Assembly: GCA_902767065.1 (NCBI GenBank) | Contig: CACXFW010000363.1 | Coordinates: forward strand, 1 to 9,436 | DNA: 9,436 nt | Reading direction: 5' to 3' | Origin: an uncultured Lachnospiraceae bacterium | GTDB lineage: Bacteria; Bacillota; Clostridia; Lachnospirales; Lachnospiraceae | Shown here: positions 1 to 6,207 of the stretch, in pieces | Position numbering within the stretch: the first letter of the stretch is position 1 | Layout: every line of letters begins with the position of its first letter | Program-made: the position numbers and the translations under genes | The notes under the pieces: generated by a model | Databases searched by the model: none | The model's input: the letters and a program-made list of their open reading frames with translations, nothing else | What the model was told of the DNA's origin: nothing

Positions 1-85
1 GGGCCTGATCTGAGCTTTGTACTGCCGCTTACAGGCAAGCCTGACGCGTCAGATACAAAGACTCAGATCGGCCGTGAATAGTAAC
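1..85. repeat. Hairpin repeat copy A, right part (cut by window edge)
   Basis: The right end GTGAATAGTAAC (74-85) is identical to the ends of copies B (2068-2127) and C (2205-2344). Inside it lies a near-perfect inverted repeat. GGCC 2-5, GATCTGAG 7-14 and CTTTGTA 15-21 pair with GGCC 70-73, CTCAGATC 62-69 and TACAAAG 54-60, giving 19 pairs with single-base bulges at 6 and 61. The apex (22-53) can form two small hairpins: TGCC 23-26 with GGCA 34-37, and the palindrome CTGACGCGTCAG at 41-52. The matching left end should lie just outside the window. The element precedes the promoter of the next gene, so it is not obviously in that gene's leader. It could also act as a terminator for an unseen upstream gene, but no T-tract follows. 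Confidence 0.7.
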
Positions 86-113
86 AACAGATACACTTTA
101 TCATATTCCTGGA

Positions 114-142
114 TTGCGCGAAAGATTTGTTTTTGCTATAGT
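114..142 (+). promoter_or_regulatory. Predicted sigma-A promoter for the exported-protein gene
   Basis: A -10 box TATAGT (137-142) is preceded by TG at the extended -10 position (134-135). The -35 box TTGCGC (114-119) lies 17 bp upstream and is poor, matching only the TTG. The stretch between is T-rich. Transcription would start near 149, giving a leader of about 45 nt before the ATG at 194. The extended -10 could make up for the weak -35. Confidence 0.5.
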
Positions 143-193
143 ATGTTAATTACAGTGGAAAGACTGCGCGGCGGTTCGCCAATGGAGAGTGAT

Positions 194-1780
194 ATGAAAA
201 TGAGCAGGAGATATGTGCACGTTTTGACCATTCTTGTCCTTACTGCGATTCTGATGTCCCAGTCCGTTTTCGGGTTTGCCGGAAAGGACGGGGAGAGAAC
301 GATTGATCCCGGCAAGATCCTTGGACAGCTTCTGAGTCAGGCCGAGAACACAGCTGACAGCATTACGGTTCCTGACTTTGAAGGAACGGTCAGGGTGACT
401 GCGGCGGATGGAATGAGGGATGCCATCGCGCAGCATTACCGGTCCGAAGACGATATGACCTGGATTCAGGATGCGGATCTTTTTCTGCAGGGGACTTCCA
501 ACGAAAGCGGCGGCGCTGACCTGGAGGCAACGTTTTCTTTTAACCGGACAAAGCTGTACCATCTGCAGGTTTCCTTTGACCGGGAGAAGAATGTTCTCTA
601 CTTTGTATGTCCGGAACTGAAGAAGACGGTGGTGGCATTTCCGATCGGCGACTTCACCGCGGATGCGCAGACAATCACAGGCCGGAAGATCACTCCGGAG
701 ATGATCGCGGAGTATACAACGGTTCTGGCAGAGCTGAATGACCTGATCCGGTCCATCTCCCTTGAGGATCTTCAGAAGGAGGCGTCGAAGTACGTTGCGG
801 TGCTTAGTCCTTATGTCCGGGTTGATAACGGCCTTGTGACAGTTTCTGCCGGAAGCCTTTCCGAGGAGGGGCATACAACCACCTTCACCATGAAGAAGGA
901 GGACCTTCAGGAGGCGATCTCCCTGGCACTCAAGCAGCTTTCGGAGGATCCGCTGATGGAGAAGATCCTGAGAAGTCCTTTCGCGGAGCATGTTTTCCGG
1001 CTGTCCGTCGGGAAAAAAATGTCCAGCCTGATTCCGGAAGGAACGCTGTGGCAGATTGCGCAGCAGTGGATGCTGCAGACGGCGGAGAAGAACTACCCGA
1101 AGCTACGGGATACTTCTGTTACCTTTGCCCTCGACCGGAACAAAACGCCGATTCATCTTTCTGCTTCCATGGAAAAAAGCGGAATGAAGGCAGAACTGTT
1201 CCAGGTCAACGCGATCCGGAGCGGTCCGGACCATGCGTTTGAAGTCAGAGTCGGTCCGGTACCAGCCGGCAAGGCAGGATTTCCATCTACCCTGTCCAGC
1301 GGATTGCTGATTCAGGGGAGTATGAAGGACGCCATCGTCCGGGAGACGGCAAGCGTGAACCTGAACGGTACGACGATGCCTCTGTTCCGAATTCAGGGAT
1401 TTGATCTTTTGGAGCTTCAAAAGATCTGGCTGTCCGGGATCTTTACATTCATCTGGAAGGGTTCCGAATACAGCTGTGATTTCTTTATCGATGAGGACGG
1501 CATGAGGACGATGGTCTTTTCCGTTAACGGGAAAGAATGGTTTACACTGACCGCTGACCTGAAGAAGGTTCCGGAAACCAGCCTTGACAAGATGGACCTT
1601 ACGGACGCGTTTACGGTTGATTCACGAAAAGCCTTTTTCAAATACATGCGCGATGCCTTTGCAATCAGGATGTTTGAGAAGCTTTCCTCGGCGGGCGTAC
1701 CGCAGGAATATGTAGACATGCTGACAGACGGTGAGGCTGCGACAGAATCTTCCAGGGAGAATACCGAGGAGCTTGACTGA
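194..1780 (+). CDS. Exported protein of unknown function, 528 aa
   Basis: I do not recognise this family. The reading frame is open from base 17, but the upstream part crosses a hairpin repeat. ATG 194 is chosen because GGAGAG (184-189) sits just before it and because it opens a clear signal peptide: MKMSRR, then a hydrophobic stretch at residues 8-27, with likely cleavage after Ala29 (GFA/GK). ATG 182 and ATG 200 are alternatives. There is no lipobox cysteine, so it is probably secreted or held at the cell surface rather than being a lipoprotein. The mature part has about 500 residues, only two cysteines (about 139 and 428), alternating strand-like and helical stretches, no further membrane segment, and an acidic C-terminus (EETEELD-like). 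No catalytic motif was seen. A terminator 31 bp downstream makes it a single-gene transcript. Confidence 0.85.
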   Translation: MKMSRRYVHVLTILVLTAILMSQSVFGFAGKDGERTIDPGKILGQLLSQAENTADSITVPDFEGTVRVTAADGMRDAIAQHYRSEDDMTWIQDADLFLQGTSNESGGADLEATFSFNRTKLYHLQVSFDREKNVLYFVCPELKKTVVAFPIGDFTADAQTITGRKITPEMIAEYTTVLAELNDLIRSISLEDLQKEASKYVAVLSPYVRVDNGLVTVSAGSLSEEGHTTTFTMKKEDLQEAISLALKQLSEDPLMEKILRSPFAEHVFRLSVGKKMSSLIPEGTLWQIAQQWMLQTAEKNYPKLRDTSVTFALDRNKTPIHLSASMEKSGMKAELFQVNAIRSGPDHAFEVRVGPVPAGKAGFPSTLSSGLLIQGSMKDAIVRETASVNLNGTTMPLFRIQGFDLLELQKIWLSGIFTFIWKGSEYSCDFFIDEDGMRTMVFSVNGKEWFTLTADLKKVPETSLDKMDLTDAFTVDSRKAFFKYMRDAFAIRMFEKLSSAGVPQEYVDMLTDGEAATESSRENTEELD

Positions 1781-1811
1781 CACAACCGTATCACTGCGCT
1801 GATCATCACAG

Positions 1812-1842
1812 AGGGACTGCCGGAAGGGCAGTCCCTGATTTT
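1812..1842 (+). terminator. Rho-independent terminator
   Basis: A perfect 10-bp stem, AGGGACTGCC (1812-1821) with GGCAGTCCCT (1827-1836), has a 5-nt loop and is followed by GATTTTCG. The T-run lies only on the plus strand, so it ends the exported-protein transcript. The minus-strand DUF4250 gene ends 12 bp away and reads into the same stem, but it meets no T-run beyond it. Confidence 0.85.
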
Positions 1843-1853
1843 CGCACTCCCTG

Positions 1854-2036
1854 TCAAAGGAAGCGGTTTTGCTCCGGATCATACGTGAAGTCAATGGCGG
1901 CCAGCTTCTCCTCCAGGTCTGACCGGTCCTGGTTGAAGAACTTACACAGATCATCCAGATTGTCGAATTCATCTCTCAGCTGCGTATTGACGACGCTGAG
2001 CAGGATCATCGGATTATTCGGAAGCAGGCTGGCCAT
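1854..2036 (-). CDS. DUF4250 domain protein, 60 aa
   Basis: The protein begins MASLLPNNPMILLSVVNTQL and ends DFTYDPEQNRFL, which I recognise as the DUF4250 pattern: an N-terminal P-N-[DN]-P-x-I-L-L-S-V-V-N-T segment, a central acidic helix rich in Leu, and a closing YDP-x-x-N-x-F. The length of about 60 residues is normal for the family, and its function is unknown. The frame extends upstream to an ATG at 2057, but AGAGGAG (2043-2049, minus strand) sits 6 nt before the ATG at 2036, so that start is preferred. A near-consensus promoter lies at 2146-2175, leaving a leader of about 100 nt that contains hairpin repeat copy B. The gene converges on the exported-protein gene. The helical, acidic make-up might suit a protein-binding role, but that is a guess. 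Confidence 0.85.
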   Translation of the reverse strand: MASLLPNNPMILLSVVNTQLRDEFDNLDDLCKFFNQDRSDLEEKLAAIDFTYDPEQNRFL

Positions 2037-2067
2037 CGCAATCTCCTCTGTACACATTTCCGGTTTG

Positions 2068-2127
2068 GTTACACTTCAATCCCCCCGCCGCCCACAGGCA
2101 CCAGGCGCCGGGGCTGTGAATAGTAAC
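2068..2127. repeat. Hairpin repeat copy B, 60 bp
   Basis: The right end GGGGCTGTGAATAGTAAC (2110-2127) matches copy C (2327-2344) at all 18 bases. The left end GTTACACTTCA (2068-2078) is its inverted partner with two mismatches in 11, followed by a C-run that can pair with the GGGG. The core is very GC-rich (GCCGCCCACAGGC...GGCGCCGGGG). The flanks (CCGGTTTG left, AGGCTGAC right) are not duplicates, so recent insertion is not supported. It may be a decayed or internally deleted relative of copy C. Read on the minus strand, it lies in the DUF4250 leader, about 12 nt after the predicted start of transcription. Confidence 0.7.
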
Positions 2128-2145
2128 AGGCTGACTACCCGGGTG

Positions 2146-2175
2146 ATTATAGACGCCGGACCGGATGCTTGTCAA
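2146..2175 (-). promoter_or_regulatory. Strong sigma-A promoter for DUF4250 (leftward)
   Basis: On the minus strand the sequence reads TTGACA (complement of 2170-2175), 18 bp, then TATAAT (complement of 2146-2151). Both boxes are perfect consensus. Transcription should start near 2139 and run left through hairpin copy B to the DUF4250 start. The -35 box overlaps that of the rightward promoter by 5 bp. Confidence 0.8.
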
Positions 2176-2197
2176 CGCAACATGAAACTGATACAAT
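2169..2197 (+). promoter_or_regulatory. Strong sigma-A promoter for the membrane protein-rarA-argS operon
   Basis: TTGTCA (2169-2174), 17 bp, then TACAAT (2192-2197), with TG at the extended -10 position (2189-2190). Transcription should start near 2204, at the edge of element C. It shares its -35 region with the leftward promoter on the other strand, so one polymerase at a time could probably bind. No other promoter of this quality was seen before the gene at 2432. Confidence 0.75.
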
Positions 2198-2204
2198 GAT
2201 TCCC
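2197..2204. repeat. Left copy of 8-bp direct repeat (TGATTCCC)
   Basis: TGATTCCC directly abuts the left end of element C and is repeated exactly at 2345-2352. It has the form of a target-site duplication. Its first base is also the last base of the rightward -10 box. Confidence 0.75.
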
Positions 2205-2344
2205 GTTACTCTTATTCACAGCCTGTCTGCCTACGAAGCAGGAACCTCCCCCCACAACCTCAGACAGGAGCGTCGTAAGACGCGGTATACGTGCGAAGCA
2301 CGGATGGTCTGAGGTCTGTGGTTGGAGGGGCTGTGAATAGTAAC
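2205..2344. mobile_element. Miniature inverted-repeat element (copy C), 140 bp, non-coding
   Basis: The ends are inverted repeats. GTTACT (2205-2210) and ATTCACAGCC (2214-2223) pair with AGTAAC (2339-2344) and GGCTGTGAAT (2329-2338), with a 3-nt bulge at 2211-2213. The trunk continues with CCTCC/GGAGG (2245-2249, 2324-2328), CCAC/GTGG (2252-2255, 2318-2321) and CCTCAGAC/GTCTGAGG (2258-2265, 2307-2314). Side hairpins are CTGC/GCAG (2227-2230, 2238-2241), GCGTC-GTAA-GACGC (2270-2283, a GNRA-type loop) and CGTGC-GAA-GCACG (2290-2302). TGATTCCC flanks both ends exactly. There is no transposase gene, so it would have to be moved in trans. An 8-bp duplication occurs in several insertion-sequence families (IS66, IS1595, ISL3, IS256); I cannot assign a parent. 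A structured RNA gene is the main alternative reading, and both could be true. Confidence 0.75.
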
Positions 2345-2352
2345 TGATTCCC
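2345..2352. repeat. Right copy of 8-bp direct repeat (TGATTCCC)
   Basis: Identical to 2197-2204 and directly abutting the right end of element C. The match ends at exactly 8 bp: the neighbouring bases differ on both sides. Confidence 0.75.
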
Positions 2353-2384
2353 ATTCAAACTGTAACTACAAACTTCATCGCGCG

Positions 2385-2402
2385 GCGATCCTTCCGGATC
2401 GC
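2385..2402 (+). promoter_or_regulatory. Small leader hairpin before the membrane-protein gene
   Basis: GCGATCC (2385-2391) pairs perfectly with GGATCGC (2396-2402) across the loop TTCC. It lies 16 nt before the ribosome binding site AAGGGG (2419-2424). No T-run follows, so it is not a standard terminator. It may only shape the leader RNA. The rest of 2353-2431 shows nothing else I can name. Confidence 0.4.
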
Positions 2403-2431
2403 TCAGTGGGCAGCAGATAAGGGGACAGGAT

Positions 2432-2998
2432 ATGTTAGAATATCTCAGAAAACAGGAAAGGCTGAGTGAGGAAGCGGAGGAAAGGGTCGAGAAGAAGATC
2501 CGGATCGCCGTTCTGGTTCTGGCGGCGGTCGTGGTTACTGTCATTGTCGTGGCACTGGTCAGGAAAGTAGCGTTCGGAACGTGGTATTACGCTCTGATCC
2601 TGTCTATGGTCGCAGCAGTATGGATCGTCAGGTATGTCCTGTCCGCGTTCTGGAAGCATTCTCTCGCGGGACGCACGGATAAGCAGGTCTTTGCCTATCT
2701 GAAGGCGGCGGGGCTGGAGCTTATCGCGTACGCGGGACTTTGCTGGTTCCTGGTAGCGCTGCAGGGAAATGCGATCATCGGTGCCGCCATCTATCTGTTC
2801 GGCATTACCGGGGCCAGGAAGCAGAGGGAAATCTACTATGAAGAACCGGAATCGTCAGAGGAGACATCCGGATCTGTGCCCCCGGATTCCGGAGAGGGGA
2901 AGCGTGTGACAGAAGAGTCGTCCGATGTCATGCCTGCCCTTCCTTCCGCGGCTGACCGGGAGCAAAGAGAGAGGGAGTCGGAAGATGGATCTGTTTGA
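2432..2998 (+). CDS. Membrane protein of unknown function, 188 aa, four predicted helices
   Basis: I do not recognise a family. The N-terminus (residues 1-23) is highly charged and helical. Four hydrophobic segments follow at about residues 24-44, 51-71, 95-111 and 112-128. The last 55 residues are hydrophilic, rich in Glu, Ser and Pro, and probably disordered; they should lie on the same side as the N-terminus. The start has AAGGGG 7 nt upstream (2419-2424). It is the first gene after the strong promoter at 2169-2197. Its last 14 bases overlap the start of rarA, so the two are probably translationally coupled. The operon position suggests co-expression with rarA and argS but does not reveal a role. 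Confidence 0.8.
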   Translation: MLEYLRKQERLSEEAEERVEKKIRIAVLVLAAVVVTVIVVALVRKVAFGTWYYALILSMVAAVWIVRYVLSAFWKHSLAGRTDKQVFAYLKAAGLELIAYAGLCWFLVALQGNAIIGAAIYLFGITGARKQREIYYEEPESSEETSGSVPPDSGEGKRVTEESSDVMPALPSAADREQRERESEDGSV

Positions 2999-4301
2999 GT
3001 ATGCCGCCCAGAAGGAGAAGGAATCCGCTTCTCCCCTTGCATCCAGAATGCGGCCGCGCACGCTGGACGAAGTGGTGGGGCAGCAGCATATCATCGGAAA
3101 GGGACGGATGCTGGAACGCGCGATCCGGGCGGACAGACTCGGCACGGTTATTTTCTATGGACCTCCGGGAACCGGGAAGACAACGCTTGCCCGGGTGATT
3201 GCCGGTACCACTTCAGCATATTTCTGCCAGATCAATGCGACATCCTCCGGCAAGAAGGAGATGGAGGAGGTCGTACAGAAGGCGAAGGATACCCTTGGCA
3301 TGTACGCAAAGAGGACGATCCTCTTTATAGATGAGATTCACCGGTTTAACAAAGCGCAGCAGGATTATCTGCTGCCTTTTGTTGAGGATGGGACGATCGT
3401 ACTGATCGGCGCGACAACGGAGAATCCGTACTTTGAAGTGAACCAGGCGCTTTTGTCCCGCGCCCTGATCTTTGAACTGAAGAGGCTGGACAGGGAAGAC
3501 GTGGCCTTGCTGATTCGAAGAGCCGTGTCAGACCGGGAGAGGGGAATGGGGGCATTTGACGCGGCAATTGACGAAGACGCGGTTTCCTTTCTTGCGGATG
3601 CTTCCGGAGGGGATGCCAGAAATGCGTTAAATGCGCTGGAGCTGGGAATCCTGACGACTCCACCCTCTGAGGACGGGAAGATTCATTTCACGCTTGAAGT
3701 TGCGGCGGAGTGTATTCAGAAACGTGTGACGAGATACGACAAAGACGCAGACCAGCACTATGACACGATCTCTGCGTTTATCAAGAGCATGCGCGGCTCG
3801 GATCCGGATGCCGCCGTCTTTTACCTTGCCAGGATGCTGGAAGCAGGCGAGGATATCCGGTTTATCGCGCGCAGGATCATGATCTGCGCTTCAGAGGACG
3901 TAGGGATGGCGAACCCACAGGCGCTTGTGGTTGCCGTCAGCGCGGCGCAGGCTGTGGAGAGGATCGGACTTCCGGAATCCAGGCTGATTCTGGCGCATGC
4001 CGCAGTCTGCGTGGCGGTCAGCCCCAAGAGCAATTCCTGCACCAATGCAATCTTTGAGGCAGAAAACGCGGTCCGGACGTGCCAGTATACCATTCCGCCA
4101 TATCTCAAGGATGCGCATTATCCCTCAAGCGCGAAGCTTGGCCGCGGGATCGGGTATGAGTATGCGCACGATTTCCCGAAGCATTTTTCCAGACAGAGAT
4201 ATCTCCCGGAAGAACTTGGGGACAGGAAGTTTTACGAACCGTCTGAGAACGGGTTTGAAAAAGAGGTCCGTGCATGGCTGGACTGGCTTCATGAAGAGTG
4301 A
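2985..4301 (+). CDS. rarA: RarA/MgsA family AAA+ ATPase, 438 aa
   Basis: This is the replication-associated recombination protein A family (relative of MgsA, Mgs1 and WRNIP1), ATPases related to clamp loaders that act at stalled replication forks. Visible motifs are Walker A GPPGTGKTT (residues 59-67), Walker B ILFIDEIHRF (112-121, with Asp116 and Glu117), sensor 1 GATTENPYFE (142-151) and an arginine-finger candidate in LLSR (Arg159). The C-terminal part holds the family segment KSNSCTNAIFEAENAV and a YPSSAKLGRGIGYEYAHDFP-type tail. At 438 residues it is full length. The frame is open upstream to 2925, but ATG 2985 is preferred because the protein then starts MDLFEYAAQKE, as family members do, with a GA-rich ribosome binding site (GAGGGAG, 2971-2977). 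It overlaps the preceding gene by 14 bp and is followed 23 bp later by argS. Confidence 0.95.
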   Translation: MDLFEYAAQKEKESASPLASRMRPRTLDEVVGQQHIIGKGRMLERAIRADRLGTVIFYGPPGTGKTTLARVIAGTTSAYFCQINATSSGKKEMEEVVQKAKDTLGMYAKRTILFIDEIHRFNKAQQDYLLPFVEDGTIVLIGATTENPYFEVNQALLSRALIFELKRLDREDVALLIRRAVSDRERGMGAFDAAIDEDAVSFLADASGGDARNALNALELGILTTPPSEDGKIHFTLEVAAECIQKRVTRYDKDADQHYDTISAFIKSMRGSDPDAAVFYLARMLEAGEDIRFIARRIMICASEDVGMANPQALVVAVSAAQAVERIGLPESRLILAHAAVCVAVSPKSNSCTNAIFEAENAVRTCQYTIPPYLKDAHYPSSAKLGRGIGYEYAHDFPKHFSRQRYLPEELGDRKFYEPSENGFEKEVRAWLDWLHEE

Positions 4302-4324
4302 CAAAAGCGGAGGAAAGGATAACG

Positions 4325-6103
4325 ATGGAACAGATTCTGGATCTGATCGGAACATATGTAGCGGAAGCATTTGAAACGGCAGGGTATGACAGGGCGCTCG
4401 GAAAGGTCACGGTGTCAAACCGTCCCGATCTTTGCGAGTATCAGTGCAACGGAGCGATGGCGGGAGCAAAGCGTTATCACAAGGCGCCTCTTCAGATTGC
4501 GCAGGAAGTGGCCGGGATTCTGGATGGCTGCGACGCGCTTCAAAGCGCAGAGGCGGTGAAGCCGGGCTTTCTGAACCTGAAGCTGTCCGCCGCGTATCTG
4601 GCGGATTACCTGAACGCCATGAAAAGCGACGACAGGCTCGGGGTGAGCGCGGCGAAGGAAAAGAAGAAGATCATCATCGATTACGGCGGGGCCAACGTCG
4701 CGAAGCCCCTTCATGTCGGCCATCTGCGCTCGGCCGTGATCGGCGAGAGCGTGAAGAGGATCCTCCGCTATCTGGGGCATGAGACGATCGGCGATGTCCA
4801 TCTGGGCGACTGGGGCCTTCAGATGGGACTGATTATCGCACAGCTAAGAAGCGAGAAACCGGACCTTCCGTATTTTGATGAGGCATTTGAGGGCGAGTAT
4901 CCGAAGGAAGCGCCCTTTACCATCTCTGAGCTGGAGCAGATCTATCCCCAGGCCAGCAAAAGGTCAAAAGAAGATGAGGCATTCCGTCAGGAAGCCCTGC
5001 GATCGACGGAACAGCTGCAGCATGGAAACCGGGGATACAGGGCGATCTGGCAGCACATTCTGGATGTGTCGATCGCCGACCTGAAGAAAAACTACGACAG
5101 CCTGAATGTTTCCTTTGAGCTCTGGAAGAAGGAGTCAGACGCGCAGCCTTATATTCCCGGTCTGGTTGAATACCTGAAGAAGGAAGGGTATGCGCATATC
5201 GATCAGGGAGCGCTGGTTGTGGACGTAGCGGAGGAATCCGACACGAAGAAGATTCCGCCCTGCATGATCCTGAAGTCGGACGGGGCCTCACTCTACAACA
5301 CCACGGATCTGGCGACGATCGTCATGCGCATGGAAAAGTGGAAGCCGGATCACATCATCTATGTGGTGGATAAGCGGCAGGATCTGTATTTTACCCAGGT
5401 TTTCCGCTGCGCGCGCAAGACAAAGCTGGTAGATGAGGACACACAGCTGACATTTCTCGGATTCGGGACAATGAATGGCAGGGACGGAAAACCGTTCAAG
5501 ACGCGTGACGGCGGCGTGATGCGCCTGGAGAACCTGATCGCGGAGATCGACGCTGAGATGCTTCGCAAGATTCTGGAAAACCATGAAGCGGATCCGGAAG
5601 AAGCGAAGGAGACGGCAAAGATTGTCGCTCTTTCCGCGATCAAATACGGTGATCTGTCCAACCAGGCATCCAAGGATTATATCTTTGATACGGATAAGTT
5701 TACCTCCTTTGAAGGAAATACCGGCCCTTATCTTCTCTATACCATGGTCCGGGTCAAATCGATCCTGAGGAAGTACATGGAAGAGAGCCAGAAAACGCCG
5801 GAGGATCTGGATGGTTTCGTCATTCTTCCCGCAGAAAGGGAGAGCGAAAAGGCGCTCGGCCTTACGCTGACGGCATTTGCCCCCGCCGTCGCTTTGGCAG
5901 GAGAGGAGCTTGCGCCGCATAAGCTCTGCGGATATCTCTATGAGCTGGCGAACCAGTTTAACAGCTTTTATCATGAGACGAAGATCCTGTCCGAACCGCT
6001 TCAGGCGCAGAAGGAATCCTACCTTGCGACGCTTGTGCTGACCCTTCGTGTGCTGGAATGCGGGATTGCGCTGCTGGGCTTTTCCGCACCCGAAAAAATG
6101 TAA
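4325..6103 (+). CDS. argS: Arginyl-tRNA synthetase, 592 aa
   Basis: The enzyme joins arginine to tRNA-Arg using ATP in the cytoplasm. It is a class I synthetase. The N-terminal domain contains SNRPDLCEYQCNGAM (31-45), typical of the ArgRS tRNA-binding region. The HIGH motif is HVGH (130-133) within AKPLHVGHLRSAVIG. The KMSKS counterpart is GRDGKPFKTR (385-394), the usual ArgRS variant. The C-terminal helical part (about 460-592) is the anticodon-binding domain and contains the segment NQFNSFYHETKIL. The length is normal. A GTG at 4298 overlapping the rarA stop would extend the protein by 9 residues, but ATG 4325 has AAGGA (4315-4319) and GGAGG (4309-4313) upstream and is preferred. No T-box leader was seen, which fits expression from the operon promoter upstream. 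Confidence 0.95.
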   Translation: MEQILDLIGTYVAEAFETAGYDRALGKVTVSNRPDLCEYQCNGAMAGAKRYHKAPLQIAQEVAGILDGCDALQSAEAVKPGFLNLKLSAAYLADYLNAMKSDDRLGVSAAKEKKKIIIDYGGANVAKPLHVGHLRSAVIGESVKRILRYLGHETIGDVHLGDWGLQMGLIIAQLRSEKPDLPYFDEAFEGEYPKEAPFTISELEQIYPQASKRSKEDEAFRQEALRSTEQLQHGNRGYRAIWQHILDVSIADLKKNYDSLNVSFELWKKESDAQPYIPGLVEYLKKEGYAHIDQGALVVDVAEESDTKKIPPCMILKSDGASLYNTTDLATIVMRMEKWKPDHIIYVVDKRQDLYFTQVFRCARKTKLVDEDTQLTFLGFGTMNGRDGKPFKTRDGGVMRLENLIAEIDAEMLRKILENHEADPEEAKETAKIVALSAIKYGDLSNQASKDYIFDTDKFTSFEGNTGPYLLYTMVRVKSILRKYMEESQKTPEDLDGFVILPAERESEKALGLTLTAFAPAVALAGEELAPHKLCGYLYELANQFNSFYHETKILSEPLQAQKESYLATLVLTLRVLECGIALLGFSAPEKM

Positions 6104-6207
6104 GGAACTGTTTGGGGAATCACTGTCTGCCAGGTTTTGCGCGCCCGCGCAGGAATGCGCAATCTGTCCGCGGGTTCTGACCTGAATGACACAGGAGGAA
6201 AACGGAA

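Noticed and set aside
146..991. 281-codon open frame on the minus strand
   Set aside because: It is a shadow of the exported-protein gene, basic and low in recognisable structure, with no ribosome binding site logic.
2068..2127. Target-site duplication around copy B
   Set aside because: The 8 bp on each side (CCGGTTTG and AGGCTGAC) do not match, so I treat copy B as a related hairpin only.
2205..2344. Integron attC site
   Set aside because: The ends GTTACTA and TAGTAAC do not fit the attC core GTTRRRY/RYYYAAC, and no integrase or cassette is present.
1..2344. CRISPR array
   Set aside because: The repeated ends are inverted pairs around different hairpins, irregularly spaced, with no constant repeat-spacer pattern and no cas gene.
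4302..4324. T-box or other leader for argS
   Set aside because: Only 23 bp separate rarA and argS, with room for nothing but the ribosome binding site.
5288..5974. 228-codon open frame on the minus strand inside argS
   Set aside because: argS is unmistakable on the other strand and the antisense product shows no domain.
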